Source: Bacteroidota bacterium (lineage in GTDB: Bacteria > Bacteroidota > Bacteroidia > Chitinophagales > Chitinophagaceae). Taken from it: a stretch of 14,606 bases of DNA. Below, in pieces: positions 1 through 7,142 of the stretch. The stretch is from the NCBI GenBank assembly GCA_947462495.1, contig CANHOY010000022.1, forward strand, positions 1 to 14,606, given 5' to 3'. How positions within the stretch are numbered: the stretch's first letter is position 1; every line of letters begins with the position of its first letter. The translations under genes were made by a program, and so were the position numbers. The notes beneath the pieces are model-generated. The model worked only from the letters and a program-made list of their open reading frames with translations. It ran no database searches and was not told the origin of the DNA.

Positions 1-377
1 ATAGTGCCATATCTTTTATTTTCGGGAACCAAACTAATGCTGTGTTCTTGTATTTGTAAACGGCGTACTAAAAATTCACCATTTAAAACGGCTACCACTA
101 CTTTGCCTGAACTAGCAGGCAAACTTCTGTCTACAATTAAAATATCGCCAATGTGAATGCCCGCACCCAACATGGCATCGCTGTTCACCCGAAAGAAAAA
201 AGTAGCGGGTTTGTTACGAATGAGTTGTTCGTTCAAATCAATACCTCTTTCCATAAAATCGTCGGAAGCCGCGCCAAAACCGGTGGCATTGGCCTGTACA
301 ATTTGGCTAGACTGGTAGTTCTTATTAATCTGCTGTGTAGCTATTCCTTCTCCTGGGTCTCTATCTATAAATGACAT
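1..377 (-). CDS. umuD: UmuD-like S24 family protein, partial, with degenerate Ser/Lys catalytic dyad
   Basis: This is a translesion-polymerase accessory protein of the UmuD type. The gene starts at 377 on the minus strand and leaves the window at its left edge after 125 visible codons. The match is to the UmuD C-terminal protease fold: a Gly-Phe after the cleavage position (33-34), an IDLN segment (46-49), GDILIVDRS (77-85) and NGEF (99-102). Compared from memory with E. coli UmuD, the alignment needs no gaps at an offset of +8. At that register catalytic Ser60 is Ala68, catalytic Lys97 is Arg105, and Cys24 of the Cys-Gly cleavage site is Thr32. The protein therefore looks unable to cleave itself. 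The N-terminal 32 residues are too short for a LexA DNA-binding domain, so this is not LexA. A umuC partner would lie beyond position 1. The family call is firm; the loss of activity is inferred. Confidence 0.85.
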   Translation of the reverse strand, partial: MSFIDRDPGEGIATQQINKNYQSSQIVQANATGFGAASDDFMERGIDLNEQLIRNKPATFFFRVNSDAMLGAGIHIGDILIVDRSLPASSGKVVVAVLNGEFLVRRLQIQEHSISLVPENKRYGT

Positions 378-394
378 AAAACTAAATTTATTAG

Positions 395-417
395 CAATAT
401 TAACTAAATAATTTAGT
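395..417 (-). promoter_or_regulatory. 15-bp palindrome beside a -7-like element upstream of the umuD-like gene; candidate operator
   Basis: Positions 403-417 read ACTAAATAATTTAGT, a perfect palindrome with 7-bp arms and a 1-base centre, starting 26 bases upstream of the umuD-like start codon. On the minus strand it abuts TAATATTG (402-395), one mismatch from the Bacteroidota -7 consensus TAnnTTTG. Another copy of the half-site ACTAAAT lies at 381-387. A damage-responsive repressor could bind here, but no -33 TTTG is seen at the expected distance and AT-rich DNA makes short palindromes common. Confidence 0.35.
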
Positions 418-551
418 ATTTTAATGATTAATTTATACCCCTTTTTTAAAGTATTTATACGCTGCTTGGGGTAGACTATTTTTTATAGGCGGTTTAAAAT
501 CAGGACTTTATCAATTGGGTTGGTGTATATTGGGCCCGAAACAACGGTAGC

Positions 552-1640
552 ATGCATAAATTTTTTATAGATCCTATTATTGGAAGGGCAAAAACCATCG
601 ATACCAGTTTTTACCTAGACCCTAAATGCTTAGAAGCCTCCAAAGAAAAAATATTTGCACCCAGTTGGCAGTATGTGGGGCATATTGGAATGGTAGCTAA
701 AGTAGGAGATGCGCATCCGTTTAAATTATTAGAAAATTATATCGATGAGCCTTTACTGCTTACTAAGGACAGCAATGAGCAAGTACATTGTTTGTCTAAT
801 GTATGTACTCATCGCGGTAATTTGATGGTGTATGAACCTTGTGCTGCGCAAAAGCATTTGCGTTGTAAATACCATGGAAGAGCTTTTCATTTAGATGGTA
901 AATTTATTTCGATGCCAGAGTTTACTGCTGTTGAAAATTTTATTCCAGAAAATAATCATTTGCATCAGTTGCCCCTATTTAAGTGGGGCCCATTATTATT
1001 TACGCAGTTAAAAAAGGGGATGGGTTCGGAATTATTTTTTCAAGAAATGCAAAAGCGGATAGGCTGGTTGCCGATAGATGAATTGGTATTTGATGCGGCA
1101 AGATCTAATGATTATTATATTAGATCCAATTGGGCATTATATTGTGAAAATTACTTAGAAGGATTTCATATTCCTTTTGTGCATCCAGGTCTCAATGCCT
1201 TCTTAGATTTTAAAGATTATTCTACGGAGTTGTTTCCTTATGCCAGTTTACAATTAGGTATCGCAAAAAATAACGAACACTGTTTTGATATTCCCAAAGG
1301 GCATATGGATGAAGGCAAAAAAATTGCAGCGTATTATTTTTGGGTATTCCCTAATATGATGTTCAATTTTTATCCATGGGGTTTGTCGGTCAATGTGATT
1401 ACTCCGATAGATGCAGGCAATACCAAAGTAAGTTTTTTAAGTTTTGTATTTGACGCTACTAAATTAGGCATGGGTGCAGGAGCAGGGCTGGACACCGTGG
1501 AGCAAGAAGATGAAGAAATCGTGCAGCATGTACAAGAGGGTATTCGATCTCGCTTTTATCATTATGGGAGATATGCTACACTACGTGAGCAGGGCACACA
1601 CCATTTTCATAGTTTGCTAGCTAATTTTTTATCAGCGTAG
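552..1640 (+). CDS. Rieske [2Fe-2S] non-heme iron oxygenase, alpha-subunit type
   Basis: The protein has 362 residues, near the usual 350-450 of Rieske oxygenase alpha subunits. The N-terminal Rieske domain shows the C-x-H...C-x2-H cluster motif at Cys85, His87, Cys105 and His108. The catalytic domain has the E-N-x3-E-x2-H-x4-H motif, giving iron ligands His206 and His211 with Glu203 at the bridging-acid position. The third ligand is probably Asp320 in VEQED. A bridging Glu instead of the Asp of naphthalene dioxygenase is typical of the quaternary-amine branch (carnitine and choline monooxygenases, glycine betaine demethylase), so a small polar or N-methylated substrate is more likely than a plain aromatic. 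No beta subunit, ferredoxin or reductase gene is adjacent, so electron partners must lie elsewhere. The ATG at 552 is used because the frame closes at a stop at 486-488 with no other ATG between. The substrate is not resolved. Confidence 0.88.
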   Translation: MHKFFIDPIIGRAKTIDTSFYLDPKCLEASKEKIFAPSWQYVGHIGMVAKVGDAHPFKLLENYIDEPLLLTKDSNEQVHCLSNVCTHRGNLMVYEPCAAQKHLRCKYHGRAFHLDGKFISMPEFTAVENFIPENNHLHQLPLFKWGPLLFTQLKKGMGSELFFQEMQKRIGWLPIDELVFDAARSNDYYIRSNWALYCENYLEGFHIPFVHPGLNAFLDFKDYSTELFPYASLQLGIAKNNEHCFDIPKGHMDEGKKIAAYYFWVFPNMMFNFYPWGLSVNVITPIDAGNTKVSFLSFVFDATKLGMGAGAGLDTVEQEDEEIVQHVQEGIRSRFYHYGRYATLREQGTHHFHSLLANFLSA

Positions 1641-1650
1641 GAGTGGTTAA

Positions 1651-2556
1651 TTATTTTGTCCATTGAATGGCTACCGTCCAACTGCTTCCAGCCTTTACAT
1701 GGTACTTCTCAGAAAAGTTACCTTGATTTAAAGCAAAAGAAATATTCATTAAACTATTTAAATAAGCCAAAGGTTTACCAATAGCTACGCCTCCAAAAGT
1801 ATTTTCAAAAGGCATGCTGCCTGTGTAGATTAATTTATTAGCATGAAAAATTTGAACTTGTAATTCATTTTTAGCATGCACAAGGCTATTCAATTTTTTC
1901 CAATTCTCTTGATTAATATTGGTCCAAATATTTCCATATTGAATATCTAGGATATCAATAGTGCCCATTAATTTTTCACCCACTAATTGTGCTTTTTGAA
2001 ATGGTAAAGAAGTAATAGGATCCGTACTTATTTTTCCTACTTGCTCATAACTAATTTTATGAGAAGCTATGCGAGCAGCGGTATACGCATATACATCTCT
2101 TCCATGAAAAGTATAAGAAGCACCTGAGTTTTTTCTCCTATTAATGACTTCATCAATTTCTCTCACCGAATCAATGCCTAAAGAAGTAGCTATTAAAGTA
2201 AGGGTGCCATTGTCTGGGGTAACAATATAATGACCCGATTTAGTTTTAACCACCACCGACTTTCTTTGGGTACCTACGCCTGGATCCACTACGGAAACAA
2301 ACACGGTACCTGCTGGCCAATAAGCGACTGTTTGATCTAATCGGTAAGCGGCTTCCCAAATATTGTATGCGGGTATATCATGGGTAAGATCGTATAATTT
2401 TAAATTAACATCCACTGAACTCGCTACTCCTTTCATGGCCGACACGGCACCGTCTTTAGTGCCAAAATCTGTTTGAAAAACCACAATGCCATTTTGCGCA
2501 GATGCGCTTATTATTGTCAATAATAGAATGGCCCAAGTTGTAATTATTTTTTTCAT
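1651..2556 (-). CDS. Exported S-adenosyl-L-methionine hydrolase (adenosine-forming), DUF62/SAM hydroxide adenosyltransferase family
   Basis: Family members split S-adenosylmethionine into adenosine and methionine using an activated water. The Met at 2556 is preferred to an upstream Met at 2625 because it opens a classic signal peptide: KK, a hydrophobic stretch to about residue 17, then ASA-Q, with cleavage near residue 20. This gives 301 residues, the size of the family plus a leader. Family signatures are TDFGTKDG (29-36), DPGVG (91-95), PDNG (114-117), FHGRD (150-154) and a C-terminal domain with GNIWTNI (208-214). The Asp-Arg-His triad of hydrolases is present as Asp91, Arg98 and His151, with spacing close to that of the archaeal enzyme PH0463; this argues against a fluorinase or chlorinase. 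It converges on the Rieske gene with a 10-base gap and no visible terminator. Export is odd for an enzyme whose substrate is cytoplasmic. Family is sure; physiological role unknown. Confidence 0.88.
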   Translation of the reverse strand: MKKIITTWAILLLTIISASAQNGIVVFQTDFGTKDGAVSAMKGVASSVDVNLKLYDLTHDIPAYNIWEAAYRLDQTVAYWPAGTVFVSVVDPGVGTQRKSVVVKTKSGHYIVTPDNGTLTLIATSLGIDSVREIDEVINRRKNSGASYTFHGRDVYAYTAARIASHKISYEQVGKISTDPITSLPFQKAQLVGEKLMGTIDILDIQYGNIWTNINQENWKKLNSLVHAKNELQVQIFHANKLIYTGSMPFENTFGGVAIGKPLAYLNSLMNISFALNQGNFSEKYHVKAGSSWTVAIQWTK

Positions 2557-2630
2557 ATTGTTCGGTTTAATTTTTTTATAAGTTCCACGTTGCAAATAAA
2601 TAGCTGTCCATTGTATAAAACACAAAATCC

Positions 2631-2681
2631 CTTTTTCTATGCGCTCAGATCGCTTCGCTCACAATGTTCGCCACGAAAAAG
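2631..2681. repeat. Possible short dispersed GC-rich palindromic repeat
   Basis: A GC-rich island in an otherwise very AT-rich spacer. Its outer arms CTTTTTC (2631-2637) and GAAAAAG (2675-2681) form a perfect 7-bp inverted repeat. Read on the minus strand, the interior contains CATTGTGAGCGAAGCGATC, which resembles the short dispersed repeats of the CATTGCGAGCGAAGCG kind that are scattered between genes in many bacterial genomes. Only one copy is in the window, so repeat status is inferred from composition and resemblance. Confidence 0.35.
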
Positions 2682-2744
2682 TATTATTGTTTTTTATCTA
2701 AAATTTAAAAGTAAATAAAGCTATTTATTTACGAATATTATTAA

Positions 2745-2779
2745 ATAAAAAAGCCTTCCCGAGTGAACGAGAAGGCTTT
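2745..2779 (-). terminator. Intrinsic terminator of the TonB-dependent receptor gene
   Basis: On the minus strand, 24 bases after the receptor's stop codon, a 9-bp perfect stem (AAAGCCTTC at 2779-2771 pairing with GAAGGCTTT at 2758-2750, read 3' to 5' of the plus strand) encloses a 12-base loop. It is followed by a run of T that continues into TTATT. The position and T-tract fit rho-independent termination of the minus-strand gene only; on the plus strand no T-run follows the stem. Confidence 0.88.
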
Positions 2780-2802
2780 AAAGTTATTTAAAAAAATGGT
2801 AA

Positions 2803-5592
2803 TTAAAACTTGAAGACCAATTTGCTAAACAATCTCAAACCATTGTAGCCCATTTGAACTCCATCCCATGGTCCACCGGTTTCATTGTCGCCAGCCCATC
2901 CTTTAGCTAGAGGATTGACTGCAAAGTCGGGGTGCACATTAAAAATATTATCGGCGCCTAAAATCCAAGATGTCTTTTTGTTCAACTGTACATTCAAATA
3001 CAAGTCGGTTGCAAATTTACCACTATAATTAAATACCTCTGGAAGCATTACATTCTCATCAAGGTCTGAAGGAACCTCCGGATTAATTCCATCGCCATTA
3101 TATCCAAAACCAGTTAATGCAAGAGCACCAAAGTAGGTAACACGAGTGCCAATACTTACTTTATTTTTAGTGTAATCAAAACTCATTGAGTATTTAGATT
3201 TAGGCGCAGAAGCTTTTAAGAAATATTTTTCTCTGTCATTAAAAAATGTATTTGCATTATACTCGGTGGTGCTTAATGCAGCAGGCACATTTATTTCATC
3301 AATAGTAATGTTTTGAACGTTTGCTACCAATAAAAATTTAAATCTTTCTGTAGCAGAAATTTTCTTTTGATAATCGGCAACAAAATCAATACCTGTATTG
3401 GTAGTGTTTACAGCGTTAGCAAAAAATTGAGCAGTAGAAACGCCCATCGTATTTAATTTAGTAGTTAGCGCAGTTGGAAGCGATTCGTCACTGGCACTAA
3501 ATAATCCGGACAATACAACTCTATCTTTCATTTTAATTGAATAACCGTCAACAGTCAACGTTAAACCCTTAGCTGGTTTCCAAGAAAAGCCTAAGCTCAT
3601 ATTGGTGGAAGTTTCTTGTTTTAAAGAAGGGATACCTGCCAATTTGCTAATTTCATCGTCGTTACGTGCAATTCTAGATTGAACTAGACCACCGTTTGAA
3701 AAAGAAGTAAGGGTGTTGCTAAAATATTTCTGTTGTAAAGAAGGTGCTCGATAGCCTGTGCTAAAGGAACCTCTAAGATTAAAATTATTACTCAATTTTA
3801 AACGAGCAGAAGTTTTAAAGGTTGCAACGGAACCAAAATCAGAATAATTTTCTGCTCTAACGGCACCCGTAATTAAAAACATTTCAGAAGGAGTATATTC
3901 TAAATCTGCATAGGCACCTGTTACAAAACGATTTGCTTTTATTTTATCATCGGGGCTAAAGCCTGGAAAACCTTGCGCACCTGGTGCTTGTTCTAATCCA
4001 GGAGTGATAAAGGCTTTATAGGAGTTTATCTCTCCTTTAAAAATACTATACTCTTCAAATCTTAATTCACCACCGTAGGCTACTTTAATACCACCTTCAT
4101 TCACTTTTCCAAATTGCTTAGCTATATCTAAATTGGATGTATTTTGTAAAAAATTAAATCCGCCATCATCAAAATGTGTTTGGGTGATATTGCCAATATT
4201 GGAGGCATTAAATGTACCATGTCCAAAGTAATGAAAATTATTATTTCCAAAAGAATTGCTCAAATCCCAATCCCATCCATTTTTACTTGTTTTAGAAAAA
4301 CCAGTCACCATGGATATATCTTGAATATTTGCTTGAATATGAGGGTTATAACTTGTATCACCAGAGCCTGAAGCAAACATAATGCTAGGTACAAATATTA
4401 AAGATCCATCTGCCTTTATGGGGAATCGAGTGGGTCTTGCAGACCAATTTCGCGTATAGGCGTATGCATCAGATTTTTTTGAATTAAAACTTCCAAATGC
4501 ATAAAATTTAATATCATCCCCAAGAGGCACTTCCATATTAAACATAGTTCCAATTGAACTCATTGAAGCATCACCAAAACCTTGTCTCCATGTATTTGTA
4601 GGCAAACCATCTTTGTCTTTGATATCAGAAGAAGCAGCTTGACGGAAAGTTTTTCCTTGATCTAATAAGTCAAAAGATAAATTGATAAAGCCCCCTTTCT
4701 TTCCAAGATCAAATCCTCTATTGGCAGAAATTGATTTAGTAACACCATCAATTGGGTTAGAGGTTAAATAATCCTTATTATCTTTAAATTGATACGTATT
4801 GAATTTTTTATCATAATAGCCCCCAAGACCAGTGGTTACATTCCACTCATTGGTATTTTTTCTTAGTACAATATTCATTACACCTGCAATCGCATCAGAA
4901 CCATATTGTGCAGAGGCTCCGTCTCTTAATATTTCAATTCTATCTACTGCGGACATAGGGAATCCATTTAAATCTACACCCGAACCACCACGTCCTCTTG
5001 TTCCAAACAAACCTACTAAAGCAGTACTATGTCTACGTTTCCCGTTAATCAATACCAAGGTTTGATCAGGGCCTAAGCCTCTTAAGGTTCCAATATCAAC
5101 GTGATCAGCACCATCAGCACCTGATTGTTTATTATAGTTAAAAGAAGGAGCAGCAAAGTTTAAAGTAGAAGTTAAATCCATTCTTGCTGTGTTCAATCCA
5201 ACATCTGTTAATTTAATAACATCCACAGGAACGGGTGATTCTGTTTTAACACGACCAGCACCCCTGCTACCTACTAATATAATATCTTGTAAATCTGAAG
5301 TACTAGTAGTTAAGACAATATTGATATTATTGCCAACTGCAATTTGTTTTTTTGTTTCAAATCCAATGAAGCTAAATTCCAAAACATCATTTGGATTTGC
5401 GTTAATGGTATATGCTCCAGTTTTATTGGATGTAGCAACTACTTTTGAATTAGCTACTTTTATGGTAACGCCTTCTAAAGCGTTTCCTTTTGCATCACGT
5501 ACCCAACCTTTTATTGTTTCTTTCTGCGCAAAAACATTAAAAGATAAAAGTAAAGCTATCGCAAGGAAAAGGGGGGTTGATTTAGTTCGCAT
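2803..5592 (-). CDS. TonB-dependent outer membrane receptor with carboxypeptidase-regulatory-like N-terminal domain
   Basis: This 929-residue outer membrane protein imports a ligand using TonB energy. Domains in order: a signal peptide (about 1-22, cleavage near VFA-Q); a carboxypeptidase D regulatory-like beta-sandwich (about 27-95, beginning IKGWVRDAKG with the family pattern GxxLEGVTI and GAYTI); a plug domain (about 115-245) with RGLGPDQTLVLINGKRRH and VDRIEILRDGASAQYGSDAIAGV; and a beta-barrel ending in LVFKF, with the terminal Phe required for barrel assembly. The extra N-terminal domain is characteristic of Bacteroidota receptors. There is no SusD-like partner beside it, so it is not an evident SusCD glycan importer. 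Neither the sequence nor the neighbours (SAM hydrolase, sugar kinase) indicate the ligand; siderophore, cobalamin or another small molecule are all possible. It has its own terminator and is probably monocistronic. Confidence 0.93.
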   Translation of the reverse strand: MRTKSTPLFLAIALLLSFNVFAQKETIKGWVRDAKGNALEGVTIKVANSKVVATSNKTGAYTINANPNDVLEFSFIGFETKKQIAVGNNINIVLTTSTSDLQDIILVGSRGAGRVKTESPVPVDVIKLTDVGLNTARMDLTSTLNFAAPSFNYNKQSGADGADHVDIGTLRGLGPDQTLVLINGKRRHSTALVGLFGTRGRGGSGVDLNGFPMSAVDRIEILRDGASAQYGSDAIAGVMNIVLRKNTNEWNVTTGLGGYYDKKFNTYQFKDNKDYLTSNPIDGVTKSISANRGFDLGKKGGFINLSFDLLDQGKTFRQAASSDIKDKDGLPTNTWRQGFGDASMSSIGTMFNMEVPLGDDIKFYAFGSFNSKKSDAYAYTRNWSARPTRFPIKADGSLIFVPSIMFASGSGDTSYNPHIQANIQDISMVTGFSKTSKNGWDWDLSNSFGNNNFHYFGHGTFNASNIGNITQTHFDDGGFNFLQNTSNLDIAKQFGKVNEGGIKVAYGGELRFEEYSIFKGEINSYKAFITPGLEQAPGAQGFPGFSPDDKIKANRFVTGAYADLEYTPSEMFLITGAVRAENYSDFGSVATFKTSARLKLSNNFNLRGSFSTGYRAPSLQQKYFSNTLTSFSNGGLVQSRIARNDDEISKLAGIPSLKQETSTNMSLGFSWKPAKGLTLTVDGYSIKMKDRVVLSGLFSASDESLPTALTTKLNTMGVSTAQFFANAVNTTNTGIDFVADYQKKISATERFKFLLVANVQNITIDEINVPAALSTTEYNANTFFNDREKYFLKASAPKSKYSMSFDYTKNKVSIGTRVTYFGALALTGFGYNGDGINPEVPSDLDENVMLPEVFNYSGKFATDLYLNVQLNKKTSWILGADNIFNVHPDFAVNPLAKGWAGDNETGGPWDGVQMGYNGLRLFSKLVFKF

Positions 5593-5695
5593 AATGTATT
5601 TGATTTGATAACAATTTACTACTTTTTCACGTTTTATGATTTATACATTATAATTAATTACTTTTATTGCACATAAAACAGCAGCTAACTACTCC
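5593..5695. promoter_or_regulatory. Divergent intergenic region likely holding promoters for the receptor and the kinase operon
   Basis: A 103-base, very AT-rich spacer separates the start codons of two divergent genes, so it must hold at least one promoter in each direction. On the plus strand TACTTTTA (5659-5666) and TACTTTTT (around 5619) are near-matches to the Bacteroidota -7 consensus TAnnTTTG, but neither is exact and no convincing -33 TTTG pairs with them. No clear operator or riboswitch-like structure is seen. Confidence 0.3.
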
Positions 5696-7135
5696 ATGGA
5701 GCTTATTTTACAACATATTGAGAATCTATTTAATACTATAGTTGCCGAACCATGGGAGTCAATTCAAAAAATTCCCCAAAGTGGAGGAGATCGGATGTAT
5801 TTCAGAATAATTTTAGGAAATCAATCCTGGATAGCTACCTATAATTTGAATTGTAAGGAGAATCAAACCTTTATCTATTTTGCCCATCATTTTAATGAAA
5901 AGGGAATGCCTGTTCCAAAAGTATTGGCAGTGAATGAACAGCAAACTGTTTATCTGCAAGAAGACGTTGGAACTATTTCCTTGTTAGATGTATTGGAAAA
6001 AGAAGGCAAAACAGAAGCAGTATTTTTATTGTTTCAAAAAAGCTTAACAGCACTTGCGCAATTACAAATTGAAGGAGCAAAGGGCTTAGATTATAACAGA
6101 TGTATCACTTCAAAGTATTTCGGCAAACATTCTATACTAACAGATTTATTGTATTATAAGTACTATTTCTTGGATACCTTGCAATATCCCTATGATAAAC
6201 AAGCCTTGATAGATGAGTTTGAAATAGTAAGTGACCAATTAGCAGTAAGCCATTTTGATAATTTCATGTTCCGCGATTTTCAGAGTAGAAATATTATGGT
6301 AAAAAATAACGAAGTATTTTTTATCGATTTCCAAGGAGGTATGCAAGGAGGTTTACCTTATGATGTGGCTTCTTTATTGTGGCAAGCAAAAGCAGAACTC
6401 TCTAATGAGTGGAAAGAAAAATTATTGAATCATTATATTAATGAATTACAAAAATTACTTCCAACACTCTTAAATGTAGCTGATTTCAAAAAACAATACC
6501 ATGGTTTTGTGTTGTTGAGGTTATTGCAAGTACTAGGTGCTTATGGATTTAGAGGGTTGTTTGAAAGGAAAGCGCATTTTTTAACTAGTATTCCTTTAGG
6601 ACTACAAAATTTAAAAAACTTTTTACAAGTTTATTCCTTAGATAAGGATACCCCCGTATTTGCTTCTGTTTTAAAATGGATGGTGAGTGAAGAGGTGATA
6701 CAACGTTTTACGCCACCAAAGGCCAATGAAAATACACCATTGGTTATTACGATTAATAGTTTTAGTTATAAAAAAGGAATTCCTGTTGATACTTCTGAAA
6801 ATGGCGGCGGCTTTGTGTTTGACATGCGTGGAATTTTAAATCCAGGCAGAGTTGAGGAATATAAAAAACAATCTGGCTTAGATAAACCTGTGCAAGATTT
6901 TTTAGAACAAAGAACCAAAATGAATGGTTTTTTAAACAGTGTTTGGGATACCATTGATATTACAGTGGAAAATTATTTAAATCGAGGCTTTGCTTCTTTG
7001 CAAATTAATTTTGGTTGCACAGGTGGGCAGCATCGCAGTGTATTTGCTGCCGAACAAACCGCAAGGCATTTAAGAAATAAATATCATCTTAAAACGGTGA
7101 TAACACATACGAATAAAGAAAACTGGGTTAAATAA
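5696..7135 (+). CDS. AmgK-like amino-sugar kinase fused to a RapZ C-terminal domain
   Basis: Two domains are joined in 479 residues. Residues 1-320 form an aminoglycoside-phosphotransferase-fold kinase like AmgK, which phosphorylates MurNAc/GlcNAc at the anomeric carbon. They include a Gly-rich loop (SGGDRMYFR, 29-37), a catalytic loop FRDFQSRN with Asp194 and Asn199, and a metal-binding DFQ at 211-213. Residues 348-479 match the C-terminal domain of RapZ: DMRGILNPGR (376-385), SGLDKPV (393-399) and the signature GCTGGQHRSV (440-449). RapZ's own P-loop NTPase domain is absent; the kinase takes its place. In E. coli this RapZ domain binds glucosamine-6-phosphate and the sRNAs GlmY/GlmZ, but the basic C-terminal tail used for RNA binding is not conserved here, so a metabolite-sensing role is the better inference. 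The MurU-like gene starts 7 bases downstream, which supports a cell-wall sugar salvage role. MurNAc specificity is inferred from that pairing. Confidence 0.85.
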   Translation: MELILQHIENLFNTIVAEPWESIQKIPQSGGDRMYFRIILGNQSWIATYNLNCKENQTFIYFAHHFNEKGMPVPKVLAVNEQQTVYLQEDVGTISLLDVLEKEGKTEAVFLLFQKSLTALAQLQIEGAKGLDYNRCITSKYFGKHSILTDLLYYKYYFLDTLQYPYDKQALIDEFEIVSDQLAVSHFDNFMFRDFQSRNIMVKNNEVFFIDFQGGMQGGLPYDVASLLWQAKAELSNEWKEKLLNHYINELQKLLPTLLNVADFKKQYHGFVLLRLLQVLGAYGFRGLFERKAHFLTSIPLGLQNLKNFLQVYSLDKDTPVFASVLKWMVSEEVIQRFTPPKANENTPLVITINSFSYKKGIPVDTSENGGGFVFDMRGILNPGRVEEYKKQSGLDKPVQDFLEQRTKMNGFLNSVWDTIDITVENYLNRGFASLQINFGCTGGQHRSVFAAEQTARHLRNKYHLKTVITHTNKENWVK

Positions 7136-7142
7136 TTATTTT

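Noticed and set aside
153..374. 73-residue open frame on the plus strand
   Set aside because: It is antisense to the umuD-like gene, whose ungapped agreement with UmuD shows that the minus strand is coding.
436..473. TACCCC/GGGGTA inverted repeat before the Rieske gene
   Set aside because: Arms of six bases with a 26-base separation are likely by chance and no promoter or gene boundary supports a function.
552..1640. Multi-component aromatic ring-hydroxylating dioxygenase
   Set aside because: No beta-subunit, ferredoxin or reductase gene is adjacent and the bridging residue is Glu, not the Asp usual in that group.
1641..1650. Shared bidirectional terminator between the Rieske and SAM hydrolase genes
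   Set aside because: Only 10 bases separate the convergent stops and no stem-loop with flanking A/T runs is present there.
1651..2556. Fluorinase or chlorinase
   Set aside because: The Asp-Arg-His triad of the hydrolase branch is present at the expected spacing; halogenating relatives lack it.
2557..2625. 23-residue N-terminal extension of the SAM hydrolase
   Set aside because: Starting at 2625 would bury the signal peptide behind a polar stretch; the Met at 2556 directly opens a standard leader.
5189..5608. 139-residue open frame on the plus strand
   Set aside because: It lies antisense to the N-terminal part of the TonB-dependent receptor, whose domain structure is unmistakable; the translation has no recognisable motif.
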